DNA from: an uncultured Bacteroidales bacterium
Lineage (GTDB): Bacteria; Bacteroidota; Bacteroidia; Bacteroidales; Paludibacteraceae
Direction: 5' to 3'
DNA length: 64,000 nucleotides
Assembly (NCBI GenBank): GCA_900319645.1
Contig: ONPG01000009.1
Coordinates: 1 to 64,000 of the forward strand
Part shown: in pieces, positions 1-8,591 of the stretch
Layout: every line of letters begins with the position of its first letter
How positions within the stretch are numbered: position 1 is the first letter of the stretch
The notes under the pieces: generated by a model
What the model saw: the letters and a program-made list of their open reading frames with translations, nothing else
Databases searched by the model: none
What the model was told of the DNA's origin: nothing
Position numbers and translations under genes: made by a program

Positions 1-1
1 T

Positions 2-91
2 GCTGTGAAGGCCGTTAAGGTGATCCGTGATGGTAAAGTAGTCATTCTCCGTGGTGAGAAGGCATTCAATATCCTTGGCTCTGAACTCTAA
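2..91 (+). CDS. C-terminal end of a protein entering from the left edge (probably secreted)
   Basis: Only the last 29 codons are inside the window, ending in FNILGSEL and a TAA whose last base is the A of the next gene's ATG (TAATG), so the two genes are likely co-transcribed. The tail, VIRDGKVVILRG followed by a short hydrophobic stretch, has the same layout as the last residues of the secreted proteins at 12371-13702 and 53435-54847. I infer a C-terminal sorting or anchoring tail of the type IX kind. The body of the protein is not visible, so its function cannot be named. Confidence 0.6.
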   Translation, partial: AVKAVKVIRDGKVVILRGEKAFNILGSEL

Positions 92-1146
92 TGAGAACCA
101 TCTCGTACACCGTACTTTGTACTCTCATGCTGCTTTGCTTTGCGGGCTGTGGAAAACAGCCTGCAGAGCAGGGTAGTGTGCCTGCCGGAAACAAGTATGC
201 CGAGGGCTTTCAGATCACTCAGACGGATACCGGAGTAGTGGTAGAGGTGTTTCAGCCTTACCAGCGTCTCTGTGTCCGTGAGCCTTTGCGACGCTTAGGA
301 ACGATGAGTACCGTGCAGGTCGGTTTTCTCTATGCGCTGGATGCGATGGACTGTCTGGTGGCGGTTTGCAATCCGGAGTTGATCTACACGCCTGTCAAGG
401 GCGATGAGATAGATCTTGGTGACTCTATGAAGCCTTCTGCGGAGCGTACGTTGCAGGCAGGTCTGGATGCGTTGTTGGCGGTGAACTACGGTCAGTATGA
501 TAACTTAGAGGCAACGCGTTTGGAGAAATTAGGCGTGTTCACTATTTATATCAACGAATGGCAAGAACACTCTCCTTTAGCGCGAGCAGAATGGATCCGC
601 GTGCTCGGAGCCCTTACCGGCAAACTGCACGAAGCCGATTCCATCTTCTCCTCCGTGGAGCAAAAATACCTGCTGTTATCTAAAAATCAGCATTCTCTCT
701 CCTCCCGTGAGGGAAAATCGCAAGGGATCAGTATCCTCTCGGGAAACAACTTCCGGGGTACGTGGTACGTTCCTTCCGGCAAGAATTATCTGGCGTACCT
801 CTTCAAGGATGCCGGAGCCGAATATCCTTTCTACGACGATGAGCGTGCTACGTCCATTCCCTTGACCATCGAGGAAACGATTCATTATTTCCACGATGCG
901 GATGTCTGGGTGGGAGCTGGAGGCAACAGTTTGGCAGAACTGGCAGAGATGGACGAAAAACACACTTGGTTCAAAGCCTATCAAACCAAGCGTGTCTATA
1001 ACTGGCGCAAGCAGCGCAAAGCGGGCGGAGCCAACAATTTCTGGGAGCGTGGAGTGGTTCATCCCGAGGAAATGCTGGAGGATGTAATCAATATCCTGAA
1101 CAACGCCCCGGATTCAGTACTCCATTTCGCAAACCATCTGTATTAA
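91..1146 (+). CDS. Periplasmic binding lipoprotein, BtuF/FecB-like (ABC transporter substrate-binding)
   Basis: This 351-residue protein has a hydrophobic signal ending in FAGC (Cys20), a plausible lipobox, so it is probably a lipoprotein facing the periplasm. The region from about residue 65 reads like the two-lobed metal-chelate binding fold (PF01497): an early LGTMSTVQVGFLYAL helix, DALLAVNYGQYDN, KLGVFTIYINEWQE, and later WVGAGGNSLAEL. Such proteins deliver corrinoids, haem or siderophores to an inner-membrane ABC importer. No permease or ATPase gene lies beside it here, so the ligand is unknown. Its start overlaps the preceding stop by one base. Its stop overlaps the stop of the convergent Cys-rich gene by four bases. 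Vitamin B12 is a guess based on family and neighbour only. Confidence 0.75.
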   Translation: MRTISYTVLCTLMLLCFAGCGKQPAEQGSVPAGNKYAEGFQITQTDTGVVVEVFQPYQRLCVREPLRRLGTMSTVQVGFLYALDAMDCLVAVCNPELIYTPVKGDEIDLGDSMKPSAERTLQAGLDALLAVNYGQYDNLEATRLEKLGVFTIYINEWQEHSPLARAEWIRVLGALTGKLHEADSIFSSVEQKYLLLSKNQHSLSSREGKSQGISILSGNNFRGTWYVPSGKNYLAYLFKDAGAEYPFYDDERATSIPLTIEETIHYFHDADVWVGAGGNSLAELAEMDEKHTWFKAYQTKRVYNWRKQRKAGGANNFWERGVVHPEEMLEDVINILNNAPDSVLHFANHLY

Positions 1147-1358
1147 TCTCCTGTTTCCTCTTGGGCGGAGAAGGTTAGGGAGATATTTTCTAAACATTCT
1201 CTGCAAAGACAATCCTTATAGTGCGCGCGCAGATAAGCGCGCGCATTTTCGTTTAACGTGATTCCCACGCATTGGCATAACGCATCGTGGGTACAAACAA
1301 ACGCTGCCCCGCAACGAGGGCAGCGTTTTGTTACTCCATTATTGGTAAACTCCTTCAT
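1143..1358 (-). CDS. Small cysteine-rich CWC-type protein
   Basis: The protein has 71 residues with eight cysteines (13, 16, 22, 28, 30, 50, 52, 55) in the order CPRC, C, CQC, CLCREC, a pattern resembling the cysteine-rich CWC family (PF14375). The pairs could bind zinc or another metal; the function of the family is not established. It lies tail-to-tail with the binding-protein gene, the stop codons overlapping. The start is the only reasonable one: the preceding amylase ends just 25 bp away on the far side, and no in-frame ATG lies upstream. Association with cobalamin or metal handling is inference from the neighbour. Confidence 0.7.
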   Translation of the reverse strand: MKEFTNNGVTKRCPRCGAAFVCTHDALCQCVGITLNENARAYLRAHYKDCLCRECLENISLTFSAQEETGD

Positions 1359-1383
1359 CTTTTTAGAGGGATGTTACTGTGAG

Positions 1384-3231
1384 TTATTTCGTCAGTTTGA
1401 CTACTAACGTGCTCACACCCGGAACCTCGATATCCGTGCGGCTAAGGTCAATCTTCTCTCCGGTAAGCGGGTTGATACCAACGGCATTGTATTTGCCCAG
1501 TATCTCGGCATAATGGGCAGTAGGTATCGTACGCGGCTCGTCTGCGGCATTGGCAAACACGAATACCGCTTCGCGGGCGTTATAGCGGAAGAAAGCGTAC
1601 GTGTTGTCACGGCTGAGGAAATGCATCGTGCGGCCTGTGTGAAGCACCGGCTCGTTCTTACGCCACTGGAAGAGTGCCGATTGGAAATTGAACATCTTCT
1701 GCATGGGCGGGGTCACTTGCTCACCCAGCGGAAGCGGCATTCGCAACAACGAGTGGGAGTTCGGATCTTCCGGAGCAGTCATTGCATACTCGTCGCCGTA
1801 AAGCACTTGCGGAATACCGCGCATAGTAGCCAGCAGTACATAAGCCAGTTGGACACGACGGGGATCTTTGTCCTTCACCACATCCGTGATACGAGCCATA
1901 TCGTGGTTGCCAAGGAAGGTAAACAGTTTGTTGACATCAGCATACATGTAATCCATCGCCACTGCATCATACACGCGTGTGAGACCGTTGCCCCAGCCGG
2001 AACCGTCGTTCTCCAATGCCTGACGAATCGATTCTTCTACCGGGAAATCCATTACGGTCGGCAGATTGCTGTCAAACCCGTCGTAGTTCTTGACACCTGA
2101 TTGCCAGTACGCGACCGCGGGAGCCGGACGTGTCCAGCACTCGCCCACGATATTGATATTCGGATACTCGGCACGGATAGCTCCCAGCCATTTGCTTCCC
2201 GGAATCTTCTCAATATACGGATAGGTGTCCACACGCAGACCGTCGAGGTCGGCATATTCAATCCACCAGATAGCCCATTGTTGGAAGTACTTGAGCAAAT
2301 CAGGGTTCTCCAGATTCATGTCCGGCATCGGGTGGTCAAACCATCCGCGGTTACTCAACAGACGGTCGTATTCCGAAGCGTTGATGTCGTAGTTCGCAGA
2401 GAACACATTATTGGTATTGGTAAACTCGGGGAATTGGTTGATCCAGTTGTAGTAAGGCAGATCTGCCATCCACCAGTGGGCTGCTCCGCAGTGATTGGGG
2501 ACCATATCCATAAGTATCTTCAAACCTTTCTCATGGGCGGTGGCTACCATCCGGGCGTACAACTCGTTGGATCCGTAGCGAGGATCTATATGGTAGTAGT
2601 CGGAGCAGGCATATCCGTGGTACGACCAAGCGGCTTCGTCGTCACAAAGGAGTGGGGTGGGCCAGATTGCCGTACAACCCAATTTGGAAATATGGTCGAA
2701 CGAATTGATAATACCTTGAATATCTCCGCCGAAACGACCATTCACATTGTTCTTGTCGCTTTTCTCACGGGTATCCTTGGTGGAGTTGTTGCTCTCGTCG
2801 CCATCCACAAAACGGTCGGACATAATCAGATAAACAACATCCGCGGTGGTGAAACTCTTACGCTCGCGACTACCGGCACGACGCTCGGCTATCACGTAGT
2901 CGTAAGTGGCTTTCTTGTTGCCCTTCTTCAGGGTGATACGGTACGTACCCGGTTGGTTCACCTGCATGTCCACAAACAGATAGTTGGGGCTCTCGGCGTT
3001 GTGCTGCCCGGTAGGAACAAGTCCCAGACACGCGCCGCGCATCACTTTGCCGTTCAGCACTTGCTGCACGCTCACTTGTGCATCGGACAGGTCTGTTCCG
3101 TGAAACATAAGCGTCAGCGGTGTGTGCATGTTCGTCCACCAGCAAAGCGGTTCTACTTGTTGGATCTTGGGAGCCGCTGTCAGCCATCCTGCTAACAGCA
3201 ACGCAAAGAAAAGGGAAAAAGTCTTTTTCAT
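1384..3231 (-). CDS. Neopullulanase/alpha-amylase of GH13, SusA-like
   Basis: The enzyme hydrolyses alpha-1,4 (and probably alpha-1,6) bonds of starch oligosaccharides in the periplasm. I chose the start at 3231, not the ATG 12 codons upstream, because MKKTFSLFFALLLAGWLTAA is a clean signal peptide. An N-terminal cyclomaltodextrinase-type sandwich (about residues 22-115) precedes the GH13 barrel. Visible GH13 motifs are MDMVPNH (region I), GLRVDTYPY (nucleophile Asp), NIVGECWT (acid/base Glu) and FLGNHDMAR (third Asp). A C-terminal beta domain follows from about 530. At 615 residues it is close to B. thetaiotaomicron SusA. Unlike there, no SusB, SusC or SusD gene is adjacent. Confidence 0.92.
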   Translation of the reverse strand: MKKTFSLFFALLLAGWLTAAPKIQQVEPLCWWTNMHTPLTLMFHGTDLSDAQVSVQQVLNGKVMRGACLGLVPTGQHNAESPNYLFVDMQVNQPGTYRITLKKGNKKATYDYVIAERRAGSRERKSFTTADVVYLIMSDRFVDGDESNNSTKDTREKSDKNNVNGRFGGDIQGIINSFDHISKLGCTAIWPTPLLCDDEAAWSYHGYACSDYYHIDPRYGSNELYARMVATAHEKGLKILMDMVPNHCGAAHWWMADLPYYNWINQFPEFTNTNNVFSANYDINASEYDRLLSNRGWFDHPMPDMNLENPDLLKYFQQWAIWWIEYADLDGLRVDTYPYIEKIPGSKWLGAIRAEYPNINIVGECWTRPAPAVAYWQSGVKNYDGFDSNLPTVMDFPVEESIRQALENDGSGWGNGLTRVYDAVAMDYMYADVNKLFTFLGNHDMARITDVVKDKDPRRVQLAYVLLATMRGIPQVLYGDEYAMTAPEDPNSHSLLRMPLPLGEQVTPPMQKMFNFQSALFQWRKNEPVLHTGRTMHFLSRDNTYAFFRYNAREAVFVFANAADEPRTIPTAHYAEILGKYNAVGINPLTGEKIDLSRTDIEVPGVSTLVVKLTK

Positions 3232-3264
3232 TGTATTAGTTGTTTTTGTTTGTATAAGTATCTT

Positions 3265-3298
3265 CAACTTTCAATTTTCAACTTTCAATTTTCAATTT
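3265..3298. repeat. Tandem word repeat, CAACTTTCAATTTT
   Basis: The spacer between the amylase start and the YihY stop consists of near-copies of CAACTTTCAATTTT in a row. The same word recurs at 15028-15052 (reverse orientation) and 56738-56757, beside unrelated genes. No promoter box was recognised inside it. Confidence 0.7.
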
Positions 3299-4615
3299 TT
3301 ATATCTCATTAACGAGTATCTGATCAAGCGTCTGGTGTTCTTGTTTCAGTTGCAAGTACCGCTCCCAGAAGCGCTGCATTTCCGGGGTGGGGGATTGCAA
3401 AAACTCCTCGTTGCCTTGTTTGTCAATACGCCCGATGACCATTCCAATACTGATCTTATGTGTGTCGAGTGCAGGTTGGAAAGTCTTGTCCTCTTTGCCC
3501 TCTACATATACTTCCCGTACGATACCTGTCTCTTCCAAACGTGATAGCAACTGGTTAACCAGACGGATGGGAAATTTGTCGCGAACGGCAAGCTCATGTG
3601 CCGTCAAAGGCTCTTCGTCTGCTTCAAAGCGGTGAATGATTACCGAAAGCAGGTAAAGCATAATGAAATCTTTGTAGCGTCGGGACATCCTGTTGAGGTC
3701 GTGTTCGTATTCAAACTGCTCGTTGTTTTGGATCGCATAGGACATCTCGGCGCCGATAAGAATCAGCAGGCTGGCATATTGGAGCATGGTCATCAGAATA
3801 GGGAGTGTGGCAAATGCGCCATACACGATGCTCGTACGACTAAGCATCGCTATCAAATATACGGACAGCATCTGCAACAGTTGGAACAGCGTACCCATCA
3901 GTACACCCGGTATCAATGCCGGCAGAAAATGCACCTTGGTATTCGGAATAGACCAATACATATAGGTGAACAACATCCAACAAATCAGAAATTGTATGAA
4001 TTGCACGCCGCTGGAGTTAACGTGTTCGTGTATAGAACTAAAGAAACTGTATCCCTCCAATGCCGATTGAATATACAGGTTGATGCCGGCGGAACAAACA
4101 ATCAGCACAGGAATCAGCACTACGATGGCAATATAGGAAGTTACCTGGCGGACTAAGGAGCGTGAGTTCTTCACATTCCAGATGTTGTTGAACGTGGATT
4201 CTACCGACTGGAAGAACGAATAAACCGCCCAAAGCAAGATCAGCAAACCGATACCGATAAACACGCCTCCCTGAGTCGTCTCCAGATAGCGTTGTACCAT
4301 CTCCATAATGGTGGGAACCAACCCGGTCTCACCTAAGAATGAACGGGAGAGTTGTTCCTCTATCACGCTCTCCACGCCGAAACCTTGTGCCACTGCCAAT
4401 ATCATCGCCAAAATAGGTACTATGGCGAAGATAAGCGAATAGGTGAGGGATTTGGCAGTGTCGTTGAGGTTCTTGTTGGAAAATCCGCGGATAACAATCA
4501 CGATTGTGCGGATTGTTGCGTATCCAAGACGTTGAAAGAAGTTGTCGAACTCCGTTGTAGTCCGACGCCACATCTCGTAGCGAATGAACTCGGTAATGTT
4601 ATTTAATCGACTCAT
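3299..4615 (-). CDS. YihY/UPF0761-family integral membrane protein with C-terminal winged-helix-like extension
   Basis: This 438-residue inner-membrane protein has the family's opening, AKSLTYSLIFAIVPILAMIL, then about six membrane segments up to residue ~310, including LLILLWAVYSFFQSVESTFN, WMLFTYMYWSIPN and GAFATLPILMTMLQYASLL. The family was once mislabelled ribonuclease BN; its role is unknown, possibly in envelope or transport processes. From about residue 330 a soluble tail (LTAHELAVRDKFPIRLVNQLLSRLEETGIV) has the helix-strand pattern of a winged helix, a common addition in Bacteroidetes. The start at 4615 gives a short amphipathic N-terminus. Its 5' end faces the 3' end of rnpB about 60 bp away, on the same strand, so read-through from the RNase P unit is possible. 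Confidence 0.85.
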   Translation of the reverse strand: MSRLNNITEFIRYEMWRRTTTEFDNFFQRLGYATIRTIVIVIRGFSNKNLNDTAKSLTYSLIFAIVPILAMILAVAQGFGVESVIEEQLSRSFLGETGLVPTIMEMVQRYLETTQGGVFIGIGLLILLWAVYSFFQSVESTFNNIWNVKNSRSLVRQVTSYIAIVVLIPVLIVCSAGINLYIQSALEGYSFFSSIHEHVNSSGVQFIQFLICWMLFTYMYWSIPNTKVHFLPALIPGVLMGTLFQLLQMLSVYLIAMLSRTSIVYGAFATLPILMTMLQYASLLILIGAEMSYAIQNNEQFEYEHDLNRMSRRYKDFIMLYLLSVIIHRFEADEEPLTAHELAVRDKFPIRLVNQLLSRLEETGIVREVYVEGKEDKTFQPALDTHKISIGMVIGRIDKQGNEEFLQSPTPEMQRFWERYLQLKQEHQTLDQILVNEI

Positions 4616-4674
4616 ATCGTGTCTTTCTCGGAATTCTTAGTCGAATCAATCGTGTCTGATAAACTAAACGTGAG

Positions 4675-5100
4675 TGATAGCGGGCCTATAAGCCGGGTTC
4701 TGTGCCAAAATTCGTACTCTGTTCAACGTACATCGTACATTTGTCCTTTGTACTTCCTTTGGTGTCTATCATTAATCTCGAGCAACGTGTTGCCACGTGC
4801 TTCTCTCGCTTCCTACCCTCCAACGCGTCTTTCGACTCGCGCGAGCAACGCTCAAGCGTCGGTTTACATGGAATTGCAGCCCGCAGTGTGCTCGTTTCAC
4901 CTCGTGTCCTTTGCCTTTACCCTTTTGGGGCTCAGCCGGACGCGAACTCGTCTCTGTAGCAGTGACCAAACATTTCTGCCTGACGGCCGTTAACCGCTGC
5001 GGTGCTCTGTGCTGCCCGGACTTTCCTCAACCGATGGGATTAAGCCGTGCAGCGAACTGCTGACTTTCTTCCTCTCGACAGTGATAGACCGGCCTGCTGT
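4675..5100 (-). ncRNA. rnpB: RNase P RNA (bacterial type A)
   Basis: On the minus strand the hallmark GAGGAAAGTCCGGGC (5' conserved region) lies at about 5020-5035. The 3' hallmark ACAGAACCCGGCTTATAGGC lies near 4685-4705. Together with GACGGCCGTTAACC and the AGA-rich core these identify the catalytic RNA that trims tRNA 5' leaders. The ends were set by helix P1: AGCAGGCC at the 5' end pairs with GGCCCGCT at the 3' end, with one mismatch. Length is about 425 nt; the exact ends are uncertain by about 10 nt. It sits 16 nt downstream of tRNA-Gly on the same strand and has no promoter of its own that I can see. Confidence 0.95.
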
Positions 5101-5115
5101 CTCTCTCGTTCCAAG

Positions 5116-5186
5116 AGCGGTGTACGGGAATCGAACCCGCCTCCTCGGCTTGGGAAGCCGATGCACTACCGATGTGCTAACACCGC
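5116..5186 (-). tRNA. tRNA-Gly (anticodon CCC)
   Basis: The minus-strand sequence folds as a complete cloverleaf of 71 nt. The acceptor is GCGGTGT/ACACCGC with discriminator U, the anticodon stem TCGGC/GCCGA holds loop TTCCCAA, and the T arm is GCGGG-TTCGATT-CCCGT. The anticodon CCC reads GGG glycine codons. CCA is not encoded. A strong promoter lies about 30 bp upstream, and rnpB follows 16 nt downstream, so the two RNAs probably share a precursor. Confidence 0.97.
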
Positions 5187-5215
5187 GACACGTCCTTGCA
5201 TTTCAAAATCGGGTA

Positions 5216-5247
5216 CAAAGGTACAACAAATTTTGCATATATGCAAA
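5216..5247 (-). promoter_or_regulatory. Promoter for tRNA-Gly/rnpB
   Basis: On the minus strand, TTTG (5247-5244) lies 20 nt from the -7 box TACCTTTG (5223-5216). The -33 element is inside a perfect palindrome TTTGCATATATGCAAA (5232-5247). Confidence 0.85.
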
Positions 5248-5273
5248 TTTATGGTCATTTTTTTTGCATATAT

Positions 5274-6566
5274 TTAATAAATCTCTACAATTTGTCGGGC
5301 TACACGCCGTGTTATCTGGTCTGAAGTGAGCGGAAGAACGGCTTCTGTTTGCAAACTTGTCACACGTTGGGTAGCACGGATAAGTACAGGTATCTCGGTT
5401 TTTTTGGAGCCAAGGATATGCGAATCGATATCCATGTTTTTCTCCAATGTATAGACTTGACCGTTGCGATGCTGGTAAATCGTGTTGTAGTCTATCTTTC
5501 CTCGCATTTTCTTCAGACGGAACTTCTCAATCCGCTTGTCGTCCATATTCAGCAGATTGAGCATCTGCAGTTGGTCGGCATTCAGTTTGTAGCCGAAAGG
5601 AATCGTGATCTTGACCTCTGCGTGTTCGGAGAAACGGCGTACGGAGAAGGTTTCCGAATCTACAATATAGTGACGCTTGTAGATGAGTTGGAAAAGTCCA
5701 AGGTAGCGGCTTATTTTCTGGGTGTGGGTGAGAACGGTCTCGCCTTCGGATTCGTTGCTGACCGACCAGTGACGAGTGTCGCCCATCGTTTGCTCGAAGT
5801 CGTAACGCATATTACCCATCCCAAAGAGTGCCTGGTGAACCACAACACCGCTGTCCACGGCGTTTACGGCTCTCCGTACGGCATGTGCGGCTCCTGAGTT
5901 GTTCTTGTCCATCCGCTCAATCATGTCCGACGCGAGAATAGAATCCGCTTGTGCGCGTTTCTCTGCGGAGAAGAACCGCTTGCAGAAACGTCCCTGAAAC
6001 TGAATGGAGTCGCGTCCCTCGCGTGCTTGTTCGGGCAGAACCACGATATTGGCAATCATCTGCTCCATGCCCCATGTGCTGCCTTCGGATTGCATTCGGA
6101 CATCGCTGACGACCTGGTATTGCGCCGGATGGTCAGGAAACTCTTCCTCCAGTTTGACATATACGGCGTGCAGCAGGGAAGCCATCTGCTTGCGTTTGTT
6201 CTTCTGCTTGGACGCTTTGGCTGCCACTACGGTCTCCTCCAGCGCAATAGGTTGCTCAATCAGGATGAAGGTGGAAAACTCCGGAGAGGAAGGATCATCA
6301 ACCGGATTGAAGTTTCGGGGCGTGAGACAGAGTTTCTCGTATCCAATAAAGGAAATGATGATTCGGCTGTCAGGATAGAGGAATGCCTCGAAAGAGAACA
6401 CTCCCTCGCTGTTGGTGGCGGTTCCAAATTCCGGTTGCGTCTCCGGATAAACGGTCGCGTATGGTATAGGAGAACCTTTCTGGTCCACCACGCGGCCTGT
6501 ATATACCTCGGCGTAAACTACCTTTACAAGGATGATGGCAATGAGTATGGCTGTTATTCGTTTCAT
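5274..6566 (-). CDS. Secreted protein with N-terminal CarboxypepD-reg-like domain
   Basis: This 430-residue protein begins with a signal peptide (MKRITAILIAIILVKVVYA). Residues 20-105 form a carboxypeptidase-regulatory-like beta-sandwich: YTGRVVDQKGSPIPYATV, TNSEGVFSFEA, IISFIGYEKL. This is the same domain found at the front of TonB-dependent receptors, but no receptor barrel follows. The remaining ~300 residues are not recognised. They contain long predicted beta segments and an early basic stretch KASKQKNKRKQ. It is the last gene of a three-gene unit: its ATG overlaps the stop of the barrel-protein gene by 4 bp. An envelope location is likely; no enzymatic motif is visible. Confidence 0.75.
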   Translation of the reverse strand: MKRITAILIAIILVKVVYAEVYTGRVVDQKGSPIPYATVYPETQPEFGTATNSEGVFSFEAFLYPDSRIIISFIGYEKLCLTPRNFNPVDDPSSPEFSTFILIEQPIALEETVVAAKASKQKNKRKQMASLLHAVYVKLEEEFPDHPAQYQVVSDVRMQSEGSTWGMEQMIANIVVLPEQAREGRDSIQFQGRFCKRFFSAEKRAQADSILASDMIERMDKNNSGAAHAVRRAVNAVDSGVVVHQALFGMGNMRYDFEQTMGDTRHWSVSNESEGETVLTHTQKISRYLGLFQLIYKRHYIVDSETFSVRRFSEHAEVKITIPFGYKLNADQLQMLNLLNMDDKRIEKFRLKKMRGKIDYNTIYQHRNGQVYTLEKNMDIDSHILGSKKTEIPVLIRATQRVTSLQTEAVLPLTSDQITRRVARQIVEIY

Positions 6567-7489
6567 TTATTAGGTTTTCGTTTGATTCGTTGCTTAGGGT
6601 GGTAAATCAGCCAAGTGACTCCCAAACCGACAAAAACGTAGTTCTTAGGCCCGTTGAAAGATGGCTCGTCGTTATACAGGTTAAAACCGGCAGAGGCATC
6701 CAGTTGCACACGCGGGTGAACGGCATAAGTCACTCCGAAATCCATGTTGAGATCGCAATGAGTGTATCGCTTGCCGGTGTTGAGACTTATCGCGTCCGGG
6801 TCGAAGGCATTGAAGCTCTCGAGGAACAATCCCCAACGGTTGTTGATCTCAAAATCCAGCGTGAGCGAGGCGAAGAGATCCGGAGTGGGAGCCCAGTCTA
6901 TCCAATACACGCCTAAGTTATAGCCGATGGAGAACCACTCGGTCACTTCGTTCTCAAAGAGCAAATCGATGGTTCCGGATATAGGCTGGTACTTAGCCAT
7001 AGACGGCGTGAGCGGCAATCCGAGTTCTACCATTATACTGGTTCGGGGTACGCCGCGTAGTTGTTTGTCTCCGGCGTGGTGGTCACATAACATCACCTTG
7101 GTTCCGAGCCACAACGGAGTGGGGGCGTATAGATGGTTGTCGGGCGACTCAGGGTCGCTATCCGGTTTGTCTCTTATCATAAGCGCTCCGGCGTACTCTA
7201 ATCGTATTTCCACCCGTTTGTGTACGCCGTAACGGAACACCGAATTGGGTAGCCCGATCATGTGTATTCCCGGGATATGGGTCACGTCAAAACCCAGTTC
7301 CCATTGCAAATGTCTCGGAGCGATAATCTCGGATCCGGTTCCGATACCCGGTTGGTCGGCTGAGAGCCAAATCTCGTTCCGGGTGGAGTCGTGGTGGTGT
7401 TCCGCGTCCAGAAATGTCCATTCCTCTTCAGCCTGCATTATTAGCGGCAACGCAAGCAGCAAAAGAAATATGCATGTCCGGGTGGTCAC
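6563..7489 (-). CDS. Outer-membrane beta-barrel protein of the phenol-degradation MetA-like (transporter) family
   Basis: A signal peptide (MTTRTCIFLLLLALPLIMQA) is followed by 288 residues of alternating hydrophobic strands and aromatic girdles typical of a small outer-membrane barrel: LQWELGFDVTHIPGIHMIGL, KRVEIRLEYAGALMI, WFSIGYNLGVYWID, DLNMDFGVTYAVHPRVQLD. The GTGSEI and VELGLPLT stretches resemble the MetA/transporter-like group (PF13557), whose substrates are mostly unknown. Its start overlaps the permease stop by 4 bp (ATGA), and its own stop overlaps the next start by 4 bp, so the three proteins are translationally coupled and may form an inner-to-outer membrane route. Confidence 0.7.
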   Translation of the reverse strand: MTTRTCIFLLLLALPLIMQAEEEWTFLDAEHHHDSTRNEIWLSADQPGIGTGSEIIAPRHLQWELGFDVTHIPGIHMIGLPNSVFRYGVHKRVEIRLEYAGALMIRDKPDSDPESPDNHLYAPTPLWLGTKVMLCDHHAGDKQLRGVPRTSIMVELGLPLTPSMAKYQPISGTIDLLFENEVTEWFSIGYNLGVYWIDWAPTPDLFASLTLDFEINNRWGLFLESFNAFDPDAISLNTGKRYTHCDLNMDFGVTYAVHPRVQLDASAGFNLYNDEPSFNGPKNYVFVGLGVTWLIYHPKQRIKRKPNK

Positions 7490-8547
7490 TCGTCGGTCTT
7501 GGGTTTGGGTTTGCGCAAACGTCCCTGGTAATTATCCTGATGAGCGCGGCTGGCCACTCCGCGGTTGGCTACGTAGCGGTCGTAGTAATAGAAAATGAGC
7601 GTGGTGAACGGCAGGGCAAGAATCATTCCGATGACGCCTAACAATGCGCCCCAGAAACTGAGTGCGAGCAGGATGATTGCAGGTGACAGTCCCATGGCGT
7701 TACCCATAATCTTCGGAGTGAGGATCATGTCCTGGATCGATTGTACGACAATAAACACAACCGCCAGTAACACAAGGCAAAGCCAGATAGGACGATCGGT
7801 TGTGAGGCCTTGCAGGATAGCCAGGAGAATTGTCGGCGGAATGCCGAGTGCCTGCATGTAAGGAATCAGATTGAGCAATCCAACCACAAAGCCCATAATA
7901 AGCCCCATCGGCAGGCCGATGATGCTGAATCCGATAGCGAACAATATTCCCACGCAGGTGGCTATCATCAGTTGTCCGCGGAAATAAGCGGACATATTCT
8001 CGTCCACTTTATCGGCTATGGCTAAGGCTTGCTGGCGGAACTTGCGCGGGACATAGTTACTCCATTTGTTGCGGATGTTCGGCAGGTCAATCATCAGAAA
8101 GATGAGGTACAAGAATCCGATGAATGCGGAGAGCAATCCGCCCAGCCAGCTGATTCCGCCGGAGATCCAGTTGAGCAGTTTGGGAACAAAGTCCTGAACC
8201 GATTGTGCGATGTCCTCGCGCTCCAGAAATTTCTGCACGCTCCAGTCGGCATTGACGTGTTTGAGTTTCTCTTGCGTCTCGGGCGAGAGATAGCGGTTGA
8301 GATTGAAATCGTCCGCGTGGCTGATAAACGCGTCTTTTGCCATTTTGGCTTGTGTCTTGGCTTCCGGGATTATTACGGCAAAGCCTGCAGCAAACACGCC
8401 GATGATAAGCAGTAAGGTTATAATAACCGATGCCGCGCGATTCCCCACGCGGCATTTGGTTTGTATAAACTCGACAATCGGGTCGAGGATGTACGCCAGC
8501 AGAAAACTGACGAAGAAAGGCAGTAATACGCCGTATAGTGCACTCAT
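7486..8547 (-). CDS. AI-2E family (PF01594) membrane permease
   Basis: The protein has 353 residues with the family architecture: paired N-terminal membrane helices (LLPFFVSFLLAYILDPIVEF and the VIITLLLIIGVFAAGFAVII segment), a cytoplasmic stretch of about 100 residues, then five or so helices. These include IPYMQALGIPPTILLAI and the family signature region around PKIMGNAMGLSPAIILLALS. Members include the AI-2 exporter and Na+/H+ antiporters, so 'AI-2E' does not fix the substrate. The first ATG is used, but the N-terminus looks slightly short for the family and the frame stays open upstream, so a non-ATG start a little earlier is possible. It is the first gene of the three-gene unit ending at 5274. 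Confidence 0.82.
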   Translation of the reverse strand: MSALYGVLLPFFVSFLLAYILDPIVEFIQTKCRVGNRAASVIITLLLIIGVFAAGFAVIIPEAKTQAKMAKDAFISHADDFNLNRYLSPETQEKLKHVNADWSVQKFLEREDIAQSVQDFVPKLLNWISGGISWLGGLLSAFIGFLYLIFLMIDLPNIRNKWSNYVPRKFRQQALAIADKVDENMSAYFRGQLMIATCVGILFAIGFSIIGLPMGLIMGFVVGLLNLIPYMQALGIPPTILLAILQGLTTDRPIWLCLVLLAVVFIVVQSIQDMILTPKIMGNAMGLSPAIILLALSFWGALLGVIGMILALPFTTLIFYYYDRYVANRGVASRAHQDNYQGRLRKPKPKTDE

Positions 8548-8566
8548 GTTGGTTGGTGTTTTGTTA

Positions 8567-8586
8567 ATCCGCCATGTATGGCGGAT
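8567..8586. repeat. 20-bp palindrome, copy 1 (ATCCGCCAtgtaTGGCGGAT)
   Basis: A perfect 9-bp inverted repeat around 2 bases lies between two minus-strand genes. Near-identical palindromes lie at 33474-33493 and 42574-42593. It may act as a terminator stem or a dispersed repeat. Confidence 0.8.
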
Positions 8587-8591
8587 ATAGA

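Noticed and set aside
2101-3195. 364-codon frame antisense to the amylase
   Set aside because: Amylase motifs are intact on the other strand; this frame shows none.
4619-5329. Several ORFs of 65-124 codons
   Set aside because: They cover the RNase P RNA and tRNA-Gly genes.
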